NCBI GenBank assembly: GCA_024400915.1
Contig: JAKSLX010000036.1
Location: forward strand, 1-19,869
Source of the DNA: Treponema sp.
GTDB taxonomy: Bacteria > Spirochaetota > Spirochaetia > Treponematales > Treponemataceae
Reading direction: 5' to 3'
DNA: 19,869 nt
How positions within the stretch are numbered: position 1 is the stretch's first letter; each line of letters begins with the position of its first letter. Under the pieces are notes generated by a model. The model was not told where the DNA came from and ran no database searches. It saw nothing but the letters and a program-made list of their open reading frames with translations. Below, piece by piece: positions 1 through 6,785 of the stretch. The translations under genes were made by a program, and so were the position numbers.

Positions 1-1
1 T

Positions 2-388
2 GATTCTTTAGTGGACATTGAAGATGATTTAGATGAGTTGACAGATAGTGTAGAGGACTTAACAGAAATCGTTGCAAGCAATGAACATGGTAACGCTTTA
101 TATATCAATAATACAGGTGAGTATTTATATAAAGCAGGCAAAACATTTACTGTACCAAGGTCAGGCACTTTAAGTATAGTGTTTTATAAGGAAACTACGG
201 GAAATACTATATTTATCGAACGAAATGGGGTAAGAAAACTCTTTTTTGCTAATTACTTTTCAGCGAATTTTTATATGTCATTGCAATTAAATGTAATCAA
301 GGGCGATGAAGTTAAAGTTTATACAGATGTAGCAGATACATCAGCAGAAAATAGGAACTATAAATTGATACATGCAATAATTATCTAA
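2..388 (+). CDS. Tail fibre / receptor-binding protein, C-terminal part (5' truncated by window)
   Basis: The reading frame is open to the left edge of the window, so this is the end of a longer protein and the GTG at 11 is probably not its start. The first visible residues are acidic and heptad-like (DDLDELTDSVEDLTEIV), as expected for a trimeric coiled-coil stalk. About 95 residues of beta-rich sequence follow, with a pattern of a TVPRSGTL strand, a NGV turn and a KGDEV strand. That pattern resembles the jelly-roll-like tips of phage fibres and recurs in the next gene. The role as a host-binding tip is inferred from this architecture and from the neighbouring tail and lysis genes. No enzymatic motif is seen. 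Confidence 0.5.
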   Translation, partial: DSLVDIEDDLDELTDSVEDLTEIVASNEHGNALYINNTGEYLYKAGKTFTVPRSGTLSIVFYKETTGNTIFIERNGVRKLFFANYFSANFYMSLQLNVIKGDEVKVYTDVADTSAENRNYKLIHAIII

Positions 389-403
389 CCCACCTAAATA
401 CAA

Positions 404-418
404 AGTGGATTGTCCACT
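404..418 (+). other. Short intergenic hairpin
   Basis: AGTGGA (404-409) and TCCACT (413-418) form a perfect 6-bp stem with a 3-nt loop, in the 65-nt gap between two tail fibre-like genes. There is no following T tract, so it is not a standard intrinsic terminator. It may be an mRNA-stabilising or processing structure, or chance. Confidence 0.25.
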
Positions 419-453
419 AAATGTCAAAACTTAATTAAAGGAGAAAAGAAACT

Positions 454-1182
454 ATGAGTTATAATTTACGAAATAAAGAAACAGGAGAACTTATACCTAT
501 CGCAGGTAATGGTGTAGGTGTCGCAAAGTTCGGTTCACCAATTCAGGATTGGCTTAAAGGTCATTCTAGTGCAGCCACAGCTATCACCGCAGATAAAGAT
601 GGTATTTTATATTACGTTAACTTTAATGCTGATACTGCTACTCCTTTGGTTGCTACATTGGTAGTAAACGGAAAATCAATCCGAGGCACTCGAACTACAG
701 GTTGGTCTAGTGCTATCACATTACCTATTAGAAAAGGTGATATAGTCTATGTTGTTGATCCATTGACTGGTGACCAGTCAACATTCTACCCATTTGCAGA
801 AAACATTGTTCAGCCTATTGAAGGTGGTGAAGTGTTTTCTTCACAGGAAGTCTGCATTGGCACAATTGATGTTGATGGTGTAGAAAAGAAAGTTTATAGG
901 AAGTCTTTTACAAAAAGTATGTCTGCAAACGGAACATGGCAGGCAGAAATCGGTGCTACTTTAGCAAGTGTTGTTAATTTTTATGGTACTTTTAAGAAGG
1001 ACTCTGCCAATTGGTCACAACATATTCCATACTATCACACAGATGGTGCAGGTTCGTACAGTATTTATTGTTATGTAAATGAGAACGGAAATGTTCAATG
1101 TACAGGTTATTCCACAACGGATGGACAATATTTTAAAGGTAAATACCTTCTTCATGTAGAATATACAAAGGTTAATGATTAG
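454..1182 (+). CDS. Small tail fibre / receptor-binding-like protein
   Basis: A 242-residue protein with a good AAAGGAG ribosome binding site before the ATG. It reads as two beta-rich domains. Residues about 25-115 show the same strand pattern as the C-terminal domain of the preceding gene (ITADKDGIL, then VVNGKSI, then PIRKGDIVYV). Residues about 128-242 begin with CIGTIDVDGVEKKVYRKSF, which resembles the 'GxWxDGKxIYRKxF' signature seen at the C-terminal ends of many phage tail proteins. It ends in alternating aromatic strands (YYHTDGAGSYSIYCYVNENG). No catalytic motif is seen. Position between a fibre and the lysis genes supports a receptor-binding or fibre-tip role, which is inferred. Confidence 0.5.
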   Translation: MSYNLRNKETGELIPIAGNGVGVAKFGSPIQDWLKGHSSAATAITADKDGILYYVNFNADTATPLVATLVVNGKSIRGTRTTGWSSAITLPIRKGDIVYVVDPLTGDQSTFYPFAENIVQPIEGGEVFSSQEVCIGTIDVDGVEKKVYRKSFTKSMSANGTWQAEIGATLASVVNFYGTFKKDSANWSQHIPYYHTDGAGSYSIYCYVNENGNVQCTGYSTTDGQYFKGKYLLHVEYTKVND

Positions 1183-1193
1183 CGAGGGGTTGT

Positions 1194-1238
1194 ATGGAAA
1201 TTGATGGTTTGTTGCAGAATGTGGAGAGGGGAAAATGA
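1194..1238 (+). CDS. Possible 14-residue leader peptide coupled to the next gene
   Basis: An ATG at 1194, preceded by GAGGGG a few bases upstream, opens a 14-codon frame (MEIDGLLQNVERGK). Its TGA overlaps the ATG of the membrane protein gene at 1235 in an ATGA arrangement. The end of the frame also encodes the GGAGAGGGG ribosome binding site of that gene. This geometry suits translational coupling. The peptide is too short to judge as a protein, so it may be a regulatory leader or fortuitous. Confidence 0.3.
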   Translation: MEIDGLLQNVERGK

Positions 1239-1888
1239 GTAAAGATTTATGGCTTAAGAGAATCAGGAATTATGTCGGCTTGCTTGGGATGTTGCTTCCA
1301 TGGCTTGCATTGTTCAGTGCTGGGATTGTGGATCCGCATCCATCTGACAAATGGTGGTATTCAATAAGTGCCACCTACTACCAGTCTCCGGCTCTTGTCG
1401 GGGTTCTGACGGCAGCATCAATCGTTCTTATGACTTATGACGGATATTCTTTTATTGATAATGCTGTTACTACAATCAGCGGTGTATTTGGCTTGGGTAT
1501 TGTTCTTTTCCCATGTTCTGTAGACTGGATTGACGGCAAGGTGGGATTCTTTCAGATACCTATGCACTATTCAAATAAGGTTCACTGTGCATATGCCGCT
1601 GCTTTCTTTGTACTGCTTGCATTCAATTCATATTTTCTTTTTACAAGAACTTCAGATCCATTTTCAATGACGGATAAAAAGAAGCTCAGGAATAAGATTT
1701 ACCGTATTTGTGGAATAGGAATGCTTGTGTTTATGGTATGGCAGGCAATTACAAGTCAGGTTTCTTTTTTCAAAGGTTACTGGACCATGATAAACGAGAT
1801 ATTTCTTTTGCAGTTTTTCGGCATCTCTTGGCTTGTTAAAGGTGGAGCATTCAAATTCCTTAATGACAGGGAGATGAAACCAGTATGA
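1235..1888 (+). CDS. Six-helix integral membrane protein of unknown function
   Basis: A 217-residue hydrophobic protein with about six predicted membrane segments, near residues 12-31, 53-73, 78-96, 117-136, 156-175 and 186-203. Between the first two is a conserved-looking loop with SISATYYQSP, followed later by YDGYSFIDN and GIVLFPCSVDW. This looks like a widespread family of uncharacterised bacterial membrane proteins, possibly related to the DUF998 group, but I cannot name it with certainty. It overlaps the inner spanin gene by four bases (ATGA), so the two are probably co-translated. A lysis-accessory or superinfection-related role is possible but is only a guess from position. Confidence 0.6.
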   Translation: MSKDLWLKRIRNYVGLLGMLLPWLALFSAGIVDPHPSDKWWYSISATYYQSPALVGVLTAASIVLMTYDGYSFIDNAVTTISGVFGLGIVLFPCSVDWIDGKVGFFQIPMHYSNKVHCAYAAAFFVLLAFNSYFLFTRTSDPFSMTDKKKLRNKIYRICGIGMLVFMVWQAITSQVSFFKGYWTMINEIFLLQFFGISWLVKGGAFKFLNDREMKPV

Positions 1889-2157
1889 AGTTAAGCATGT
1901 ATCTGTCAGGAGTTATTGCCTTGATTTCAACCGTTTGTTACCTGCTGTTCAAGCAGAACAAGAAAAACAAGGCACTTTATTTGTCGGAAGTTGACAAAAA
2001 CAAGGCTTTGGAAGGGGAAATCGACAAGTTAAAGAAACTGGAGAGAATTAAAAATGATGCAAGAAGTGAAACAGAGAAAAAGATTGATGAAGTGGATTCT
2101 AAGAATGGTATTGATAAGTTTAGTGCTATCAATGATGTCCTGTCAGACAACAGTTAA
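1885..2157 (+). CDS. Inner-membrane spanin (Rz-like)
   Basis: A 90-residue protein with one N-terminal membrane segment (about residues 5-22) followed by lysines and a charged heptad-like helix (about 24-72). This is the usual architecture of an i-spanin: anchored in the inner membrane with a periplasmic coiled coil. The decisive evidence is context. A lipoprotein frame starts inside this gene in the +1 frame and runs past its end, the Rz/Rz1 arrangement. The pair would span the periplasm and fuse inner and outer membranes in the last step of lysis. Spanins diverge strongly, so the call rests on architecture rather than sequence similarity. Confidence 0.65.
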   Translation: MKLSMYLSGVIALISTVCYLLFKQNKKNKALYLSEVDKNKALEGEIDKLKKLERIKNDARSETEKKIDEVDSKNGIDKFSAINDVLSDNS

Positions 2158-2362
2158 GACAGTCTATGTTGTTCCTGAGATTGACATTCCAGATTTTCCT
2201 AATCCTAAAGGATTCACTTCCTACGATGAAAAGACAGACGAAGTAAGGATGCCGCTTAATTACTATGAGCAAATCATGAAATTCAAGCTCAAGGTTCAGG
2301 AAGCAAAGAAAGTCTACAATGCAGCAAAGGAACTTTACGAGGGTGGCAATGATTGTAATTAA
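2054..2362 (+). CDS. Outer-membrane lipoprotein spanin (Rz1-like)
   Basis: A 102-residue protein whose first 104 bases overlap the i-spanin gene in the +1 frame. GGAGAG lies about 8 bases before the ATG at 2054, and an alternative ATG is at 2087. The N-terminus is basic, then hydrophobic (WILRMVLISLVLSMMSC), giving a lipobox-like site with Cys30 as the predicted lipidated residue. Met at -3 departs from the enterobacterial Leu, which would suit the looser spirochaete lipobox. The mature part of about 73 residues begins with a proline-bearing stretch (PEIDIPDFPNPKG) and ends in a helix. This fits an o-spanin held in the outer membrane and binding the i-spanin across the periplasm. Confidence 0.65.
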   Translation: MMQEVKQRKRLMKWILRMVLISLVLSMMSCQTTVKTVYVVPEIDIPDFPNPKGFTSYDEKTDEVRMPLNYYEQIMKFKLKVQEAKKVYNAAKELYEGGNDCN

Positions 2363-3020
2363 AAAAACAATTCATGATGAAATAATGAAATCTTTGTATT
2401 TACAGAGAACCGGCTACCCAGGACATTATAAATATAAATATGCTCCGGATGGATTATCTTCAGGACATGTAGATGATAGTGAGGAACTGAAACAGCTAAA
2501 GACGGATTGTTTTGATTACGCAAAAAAATACTTTTCTGGTCGTAAATTTACTAATAAGCATACTGGCTATGAGATAGAAGTTTCAAAAAGAGGTCTTAAT
2601 GAATGGGTTTCAAAATCTAAATCAGAAGAACAGATATTATCAATCAAAAGATTAGATGAAATTCTTGAAAATGCAAAGTATACTCATAGTTCCGCAAATG
2701 TTCATAATCCCAAAGATAAATCCGTATTTGATTACTATGAATATGATATTGAAATTAACAGTAAACCTTTCAATGTAATAGTCACCATTAAAAGTATAGA
2801 TGAAGGTAAGGGTGATAAACTAAAGACTAGGAAAATATATCATCATCATTATCTTGATGATATAAAAATTAAGCCTGTCTCAAGTGCAACTCGTGTTGTC
2901 AAAGCAACTACCGAACTTTTATTGACAGGCTCTAACAAGAATATATCAGAAAACTATGGATTTGTCAAAAAAAGTTTTTCTGAGCATATTTCAGAAATAT
3001 TAAATGGGAGGGTATCATAA
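2349..3020 (+). CDS. Hypothetical protein with possible LPD3-like (polyvalent-protein-associated) domain
   Basis: A start at the ATG at 2349 is preferred because GAGGG sits just upstream. It gives 223 residues and a 14-nt overlap with the o-spanin gene. Residues 74-175 hold a pattern I associate with LPD3 and related nuclease-linked domains of phage polyvalent proteins: EIEVSKRGLNEW, then a helix with LDEILENAKY, then YYEYDIEINSKPFNVIVTIK and a KIYHHHYLDDI strand. The His-rich IYHHHY (163-168) and Glu131 are conceivable active-site or metal residues, but this is unproven. The gene looks more AT-rich than its neighbours. It may encode an injected effector or an anti-defence protein. The family assignment is tentative and made from memory. 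Confidence 0.4.
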   Translation: MIVIKKTIHDEIMKSLYLQRTGYPGHYKYKYAPDGLSSGHVDDSEELKQLKTDCFDYAKKYFSGRKFTNKHTGYEIEVSKRGLNEWVSKSKSEEQILSIKRLDEILENAKYTHSSANVHNPKDKSVFDYYEYDIEINSKPFNVIVTIKSIDEGKGDKLKTRKIYHHHYLDDIKIKPVSSATRVVKATTELLLTGSNKNISENYGFVKKSFSEHISEILNGRVS

Positions 3021-4219
3021 TGGGAGTTGGTCTTGGAAGAAATTCACCTGTCCAGTTGAGTTTGAGCCGTGAGAACTATGAAGCTCTCATTGAAAGGCAT
3101 GGGCAATGGGTAAGGTGGAGAACATCAACAAAGTGTGCCTGCTTGAATCCATCCACATTTCAGCCTGACATAAGGTGCAAGAGATGTGGCGGGCGTGGAG
3201 TTACATATTCATTTCAGCCGTCTCAGATAGTCCAGACTGTAGCAATGGCAAAGTCCAATGATGGGATTCTTGAGATAGATTCCGTGTTTGAGGATGATGA
3301 ACTTGTCAAAGTATATGACAGGAACGGCATGGAATATGAAGCCGAAAAGAACGGCATATATGTAACGCTTGATCCATCTGAGGTGGAAAAAAGTGCCTAT
3401 TACAACATTCTTTTGAAGAGGAACAATCTCAAGGAACTCAAGGAAGCCGAAATGAAAAATGAAAACGGCTACTATGTAGTTCAGGGGTTGGAAAGTTCAA
3501 GGGCAAACATTGACGGTGTATATTATTCAGCTCCTGGAGACATAATCAGCATTGATAGTATTGTTGATTCAGTAGGTGAGACATTCGAAGCAGAAGAATT
3601 CAGGCTAAATAAAGTACTGTTGAAAGAAAAGAAAGTTACCAAAGTTGGAATCAGTGACAACCTTGAAGAGATTGAAGAAATTGTGGTTATTGATCCGATA
3701 GAGCCGTTGAAGGCAGTTGGTGTCAAGTTTGTTCCGCCATTCATTTTCGCTTTGCTAAGTCAGAATGTATCAAAGGCAGATGCTCAGGCAATGGTTGAAG
3801 CTCAGGGCGATGCAGTATGCACTTTCCCTTATTCATGCGATGTAGCCGAAACTGATGTCCTTACCGTTCTTGCCGGAACTATCACACAAAAGGAAGTCCA
3901 GGCAAAGACAGGAAGTGGAATTGATCCGCTGCCATCATTCTTTGTGTCGGACATAATCAGTGTTACTGCTTATGACGGAACGGAATTCAAGGAAGGGGAA
4001 GATTATGTGCTTTATGGCACTAATTCAATCAAATGGCTTACGGATTACCTTGATACAGGAGACGGATATTCGATTACATACAGGACTTATCCTACATATA
4101 CTGTAGTAAAGGATATTCCGCAGTTGAGAAGCTCTGAGAACCAGCGATTCCCGAAGAAAGCGATTGTAAAGTACATGAGTTCTTACAGTGAAAAACGCAA
4201 AGTTAACCGTCAGCTGTAA
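3020..4219 (+). CDS. Neck / head-completion protein with N-terminal zinc motif
   Basis: A 399-residue protein whose ATG overlaps the previous stop (TAATG), with GGGAGGG upstream. The N-terminus carries a helix (YEALIERHGQWVRWR), then Cys39-x-Cys41, Cys53-x2-Cys56 and GGRG, a treble-clef-like zinc site. I know this 'CxC...PDxxCxxCGGxG' pattern from phage neck or head-tail joining proteins. The middle (about 60-280) is a mixed, insert-like region. The C-terminal 100 residues (VSDIISVTAYDG, GYSITYRTYPTYTVVKD, PKKAIVKYM) look like the beta-barrel of a connector. It likely docks below the portal. It is unusually long and separated from the other head genes. Confidence 0.55.
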   Translation: MGVGLGRNSPVQLSLSRENYEALIERHGQWVRWRTSTKCACLNPSTFQPDIRCKRCGGRGVTYSFQPSQIVQTVAMAKSNDGILEIDSVFEDDELVKVYDRNGMEYEAEKNGIYVTLDPSEVEKSAYYNILLKRNNLKELKEAEMKNENGYYVVQGLESSRANIDGVYYSAPGDIISIDSIVDSVGETFEAEEFRLNKVLLKEKKVTKVGISDNLEEIEEIVVIDPIEPLKAVGVKFVPPFIFALLSQNVSKADAQAMVEAQGDAVCTFPYSCDVAETDVLTVLAGTITQKEVQAKTGSGIDPLPSFFVSDIISVTAYDGTEFKEGEDYVLYGTNSIKWLTDYLDTGDGYSITYRTYPTYTVVKDIPQLRSSENQRFPKKAIVKYMSSYSEKRKVNRQL

Positions 4220-4227
4220 AACTAATC

Positions 4228-4256
4228 TTTACAATTAAGCCGAAATAATTTATAGT
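4228..4256 (+). promoter_or_regulatory. Sigma70-type promoter-like element A
   Basis: TTTACA (4228-4233) and TATAGT (4251-4256) match the -35 and -10 consensus at 5 of 6 positions each, with an optimal 17-bp spacer. The predicted start is near 4263, where AACATT begins. An imperfect inverted repeat (4240-4250 with 4272-4282, CCGAAA pairing with TTTCGG) brackets the -10. A terminator follows within about 35 bases of the start. The AT-rich sequence raises the chance of coincidence, but element B has the same layout. Confidence 0.45.
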
Positions 4257-4295
4257 GTTTATAACATTAGTAATTCTTTCGGTATTTATATAAAT

Positions 4296-4330
4296 AAAGC
4301 CACTTGTCTATTCAGGCAGGTGGCTTTTTT
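4296..4330 (+). terminator. Rho-independent terminator A
   Basis: Arms 4296-4308 and 4315-4327 form a 13-bp stem with two G-T pairs around a 6-nt loop (AAAGCCAC... with ...GTGGCTTT). The descending arm runs into six T residues and a further AT-rich tail. It lies between the neck gene and the lysis cluster. It would end transcripts from upstream and also those started at promoter-like element A. Confidence 0.85.
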
Positions 4331-4371
4331 ATTTTCCGGCTAATGAAAAGCAAAAGTTAGAGGGTGATTTT

Positions 4372-4968
4372 GTGACTGATTGGGCGATCTTTTTTTCTTC
4401 ACTTCCTGCTATTGGATGGGTGACTATTATCTTGTTTATTGTGCTGCTTGCTTTGGTTTTTTACGGCATCTATCGGATATTGATGGCAAAGGACATTAAG
4501 ATCAAGAACTTTGAAGCGACATCTGAGAACATCAAGCGAGAACAGTATCACACGGAAGGGAAAAACCTTCTGGATAATCAGACGAACAATGCACATAACC
4601 TTCTTAAGAAAGTCTGGATAGACATTTATCAGACCGGCAAGAACATGTACCAGATTACCGATTCTAACGAGCTTTTTATCCTTGAAGATGTTGCCCATTT
4701 AATCGAGGGTAAGCTGAATTACGATGTCAAGAATGATTTGACAAGGAATCACATCATAGAGAAATCAGACCTTGATCTTACAACATACAGTGATGCAAAG
4801 GCTGTCGGATATTACCGTGCCGTTCTTGCAATGCTTTATCAGTACAACATTCAGCTTCCTGAATATGATCTGCCTAAGATTATGGACAAGATTTCACTTG
4901 ATGAATATAAGCGTATATTCAGCGAAATATATTTTGGAGCAAGAAAAATTGCGGGAGATATGAAATGA
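4372..4968 (+). CDS. Single-pass membrane protein of unknown function in lysis cluster
   Basis: A 198-residue protein starting at GTG, preceded by GAGGG about 7 bases upstream. Residues about 15-37 (VTIILFIVLLALVFYGIYRIL) form one membrane segment. The remaining 160 residues are soluble, charged and mostly helical, probably cytoplasmic. I recognise no family and no catalytic motif. Its stop overlaps the holin start (ATGA), and it is the first gene after terminator A, so it heads the holin/DUF261 cluster. A holin regulator or antiholin role is possible from its position and topology, but nothing in the sequence proves it. Confidence 0.6.
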   Translation: MTDWAIFFSSLPAIGWVTIILFIVLLALVFYGIYRILMAKDIKIKNFEATSENIKREQYHTEGKNLLDNQTNNAHNLLKKVWIDIYQTGKNMYQITDSNELFILEDVAHLIEGKLNYDVKNDLTRNHIIEKSDLDLTTYSDAKAVGYYRAVLAMLYQYNIQLPEYDLPKIMDKISLDEYKRIFSEIYFGARKIAGDMK

Positions 4969-5273
4969 ATTATGAAGCTCTTATGACACAGGTTGTCATT
5001 GCATCCATTGCGACAGTTGGACTTATTGAAGTTGTTAAGAATTTCTTAAGGACTGAAAGAAAGTGGATTTATTCACTCATTATGATACCAATGAGCATCG
5101 GAACATACTTTGCATGCGTGTACCTTCCTGTATGGGTAATCGGTGGAATAATTACCATCGGTGTAACTCAGTTATGTTATCAGACAATCATTCAGACAAT
5201 TCAGAATGTTATCAAAATGTTTACAAACAAAGTTTCAGGCGAAAAGGGAGAGAAAGACAATGGACAAGCCTAA
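4965..5273 (+). CDS. Putative holin
   Basis: A 102-residue protein with an N-terminal hydrophobic helix (about 8-27), a short basic loop (RTERKW), and two further hydrophobic segments (about 34-53 and 55-72). It ends in a hydrophilic, Lys/Glu-rich tail (TNKVSGEKGEKDNGQ). Size, number of membrane segments and charged C-terminus are typical of phage holins, which form lethal inner-membrane lesions that release or activate the endolysin. It is translationally coupled to the gene upstream (ATGA) and overlaps the DUF261 gene downstream by 14 bases. No specific holin family is identified. Confidence 0.6.
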   Translation: MNYEALMTQVVIASIATVGLIEVVKNFLRTERKWIYSLIMIPMSIGTYFACVYLPVWVIGGIITIGVTQLCYQTIIQTIQNVIKMFTNKVSGEKGEKDNGQA

Positions 5274-5736
5274 GCAGATAGAAGCTAAAATCATCGGTGA
5301 AAAGGGATGCTATTTCCTTTCCATCGTGAATGGCGTAAGCCGTTATTGTGCCGAAAAGAAAGATCCTTTGAATGTTGACATCATCAGGCTTTATGAAGTT
5401 GCGATGGATGAAGGATGGATCAGCAATGACTGCTATGTTGAAAGACCGGATTTGATTGCAGCATACATCATGGGAGTATCTCTTGCTGTCCTTAAGGATG
5501 CCATGTCAAAAAATAAGGAAATCCTTGAAGTAAAGATTGCAAAGAAACCGCTTGCATACATGCCGGCAAATAATGAAATTGAAATCACAAGATATGAGAA
5601 GGAAGCAACAGGCGTTACTTTCTCTCATTTTGTTGTTACAAGGGATGGGGAAGTGATTCACGATCCTTACGGAAACTCAAATACAGTATCAAAGGGTTAT
5701 CCTGTAAGCAAGAGAATCCTTACCGTTAACATATAG
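5260..5736 (+). CDS. DUF261-like protein, candidate papain-like endolysin
   Basis: The start is set at the ATG at 5260, which has GGGAGAG upstream; an earlier in-frame start at 5206 lies within the holin gene. The 158-residue product contains GCYFLS near the N-terminus, then IRLYEVAMDEGWISNDCYV, and at the C-terminus SHFVVTRDGEVIHDPYGNS. I recognise this as DUF261, a family I know from Borrelia plasmids. Cys17, His123 and Asp135 appear in the same order and local context (GC..., HFVV, DPYGNS) as in papain-like C39-type peptidases. Placement directly after a holin makes it a candidate cell-wall hydrolase. Catalysis is inferred, not established. Confidence 0.6.
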   Translation: MDKPKQIEAKIIGEKGCYFLSIVNGVSRYCAEKKDPLNVDIIRLYEVAMDEGWISNDCYVERPDLIAAYIMGVSLAVLKDAMSKNKEILEVKIAKKPLAYMPANNEIEITRYEKEATGVTFSHFVVTRDGEVIHDPYGNSNTVSKGYPVSKRILTVNI

Positions 5737-5745
5737 GATTTGTAG

Positions 5746-6552
5746 ATGATAGCTTACATCAACCGTGGGTTCATTGCGGAACAGTCATTGGCAGATATTC
5801 TCAGAAGGTATTTTGATCGCCTTAATTTTGATGAACTTTACAATAATTTTCACCTTACAATTACGAACGATCATCCATTTGCCCATCTGATTATCCATCC
5901 TGATTCTGCAAATACGGCTGATGTTTTCCCTTCTATTGTTGTTACAACTCAAAGCGATGAAAAAGTGCCGGACATGTCCAATATGGTACAGCAGATAACT
6001 CCAATGGAGTATGATGCTGCCGACATTGATTCTTTCATGAAGTACAAGAGGGAAAAATTCATCATTGATGAAGAAAGCGGGGAAATCAAATACATAAAGG
6101 ATAAGCAGGGGAATCAGGTATATGAGCCTATTCCTGGCTATTGTCTTGTCATAGATGAAAAGAAGTGCCAGAAGCTGAAGGAAATATCTGAAGAGCATCC
6201 TTTATATGGAATTTCAATCAGTACAAGACGAAGAGACCACATATCCGTTGAGATATGGGCGGAAAACAACCAGTTGAAGAATGAACTTTATGAGCATCTT
6301 AAGCTCTTTTTTGAAGGGCATTTCATAAATGCGTTGAATGAGTTCTACAGACCGTTCAATCCGGTTGTTCTAGGATCAACAATCAGGGGGGAAAGAAGCA
6401 ATAATTTCAACCTTGATTTTGACATGGCACTTTATGGAGCAAACATAACATTCGACATTGATTACAACGTTGAGCAGATTGTAATTGATACGGATATAGA
6501 AAAACCAGAAGAAATTGTCACGGAGGTAATAAATCGTGTCAAAGAAAAATGA
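5746..6552 (+). CDS. Probable tail completion / tail terminator-like protein
   Basis: A 268-residue protein directly upstream of the sheath cluster. AGGA about 7 bases before the ATG is a modest ribosome binding site. The C-terminal 110 residues have an alpha/beta layout: IWAENNQLKNELYEHLKLF helix, then PVVLGSTIRGERS, then LDFDMALYGANITFDIDYNV strands. This resembles tail terminator or completion proteins that cap the tube and sheath before joining the head. Residues about 85-140 look like an inserted segment containing YEPIPGYC. Assignment relies mainly on position before the sheath and on this general shape, so it is tentative. Confidence 0.4.
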   Translation: MIAYINRGFIAEQSLADILRRYFDRLNFDELYNNFHLTITNDHPFAHLIIHPDSANTADVFPSIVVTTQSDEKVPDMSNMVQQITPMEYDAADIDSFMKYKREKFIIDEESGEIKYIKDKQGNQVYEPIPGYCLVIDEKKCQKLKEISEEHPLYGISISTRRRDHISVEIWAENNQLKNELYEHLKLFFEGHFINALNEFYRPFNPVVLGSTIRGERSNNFNLDFDMALYGANITFDIDYNVEQIVIDTDIEKPEEIVTEVINRVKEK

Positions 6553-6775
6553 ACCGGTAATGCCTGAAAAGGAAAGCGAAACAGTCAAGGCAACGCCAAA
6601 GAAAGGAGTTGAGCTTATGGCAGTAGCTAAGAAGATTGGAGTTGTTAGGTATCTTCAGGATCATCCACAAGAGCCTTACATCGAAACACTGATGAAAAAG
6701 AAGTATGCAATGCAGGTCAAGACTATTCCTGAATGGGATAAGATTGCTCTTGATCTCGCTAAAGTAAAATACTAA
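6536..6775 (+). CDS. Small conserved-position protein before the sheath gene
   Basis: A 79-residue protein starting at GTG 6536 with GGAGG upstream, overlapping the previous gene by 17 bases. An internal ATG at 6617, also preceded by an AAAGGAG site, would give a 52-residue version that starts with MAVAKKIGVV. The first 27 residues are Lys/Glu-rich and look disordered. The rest is compact and helical (RYLQDHP, IPEWDKIALDLAKVKY). I recognise no family. Small genes at this position are common in contractile-tail operons, so a tail assembly role is plausible but unproven. Confidence 0.55.
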   Translation: MSKKNEPVMPEKESETVKATPKKGVELMAVAKKIGVVRYLQDHPQEPYIETLMKKKYAMQVKTIPEWDKIALDLAKVKY

Positions 6776-6785
6776 GGAGAAAGTT

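Noticed and set aside
404..418. Terminator after the first fibre gene
   Set aside because: The 6-bp hairpin is not followed by a T tract, so it is listed only as a hairpin.
2319..2348. Earlier in-frame start for the LPD3-like protein
   Set aside because: It lacks a clear ribosome binding site and deepens the overlap with the o-spanin; ATG 2349 has GAGGG just upstream.
5206..5259. Earlier in-frame start for the DUF261 protein
   Set aside because: It lies inside the holin gene without a ribosome binding site, and the added 18 residues look unlike the family; ATG 5260 has GGGAGAG upstream.
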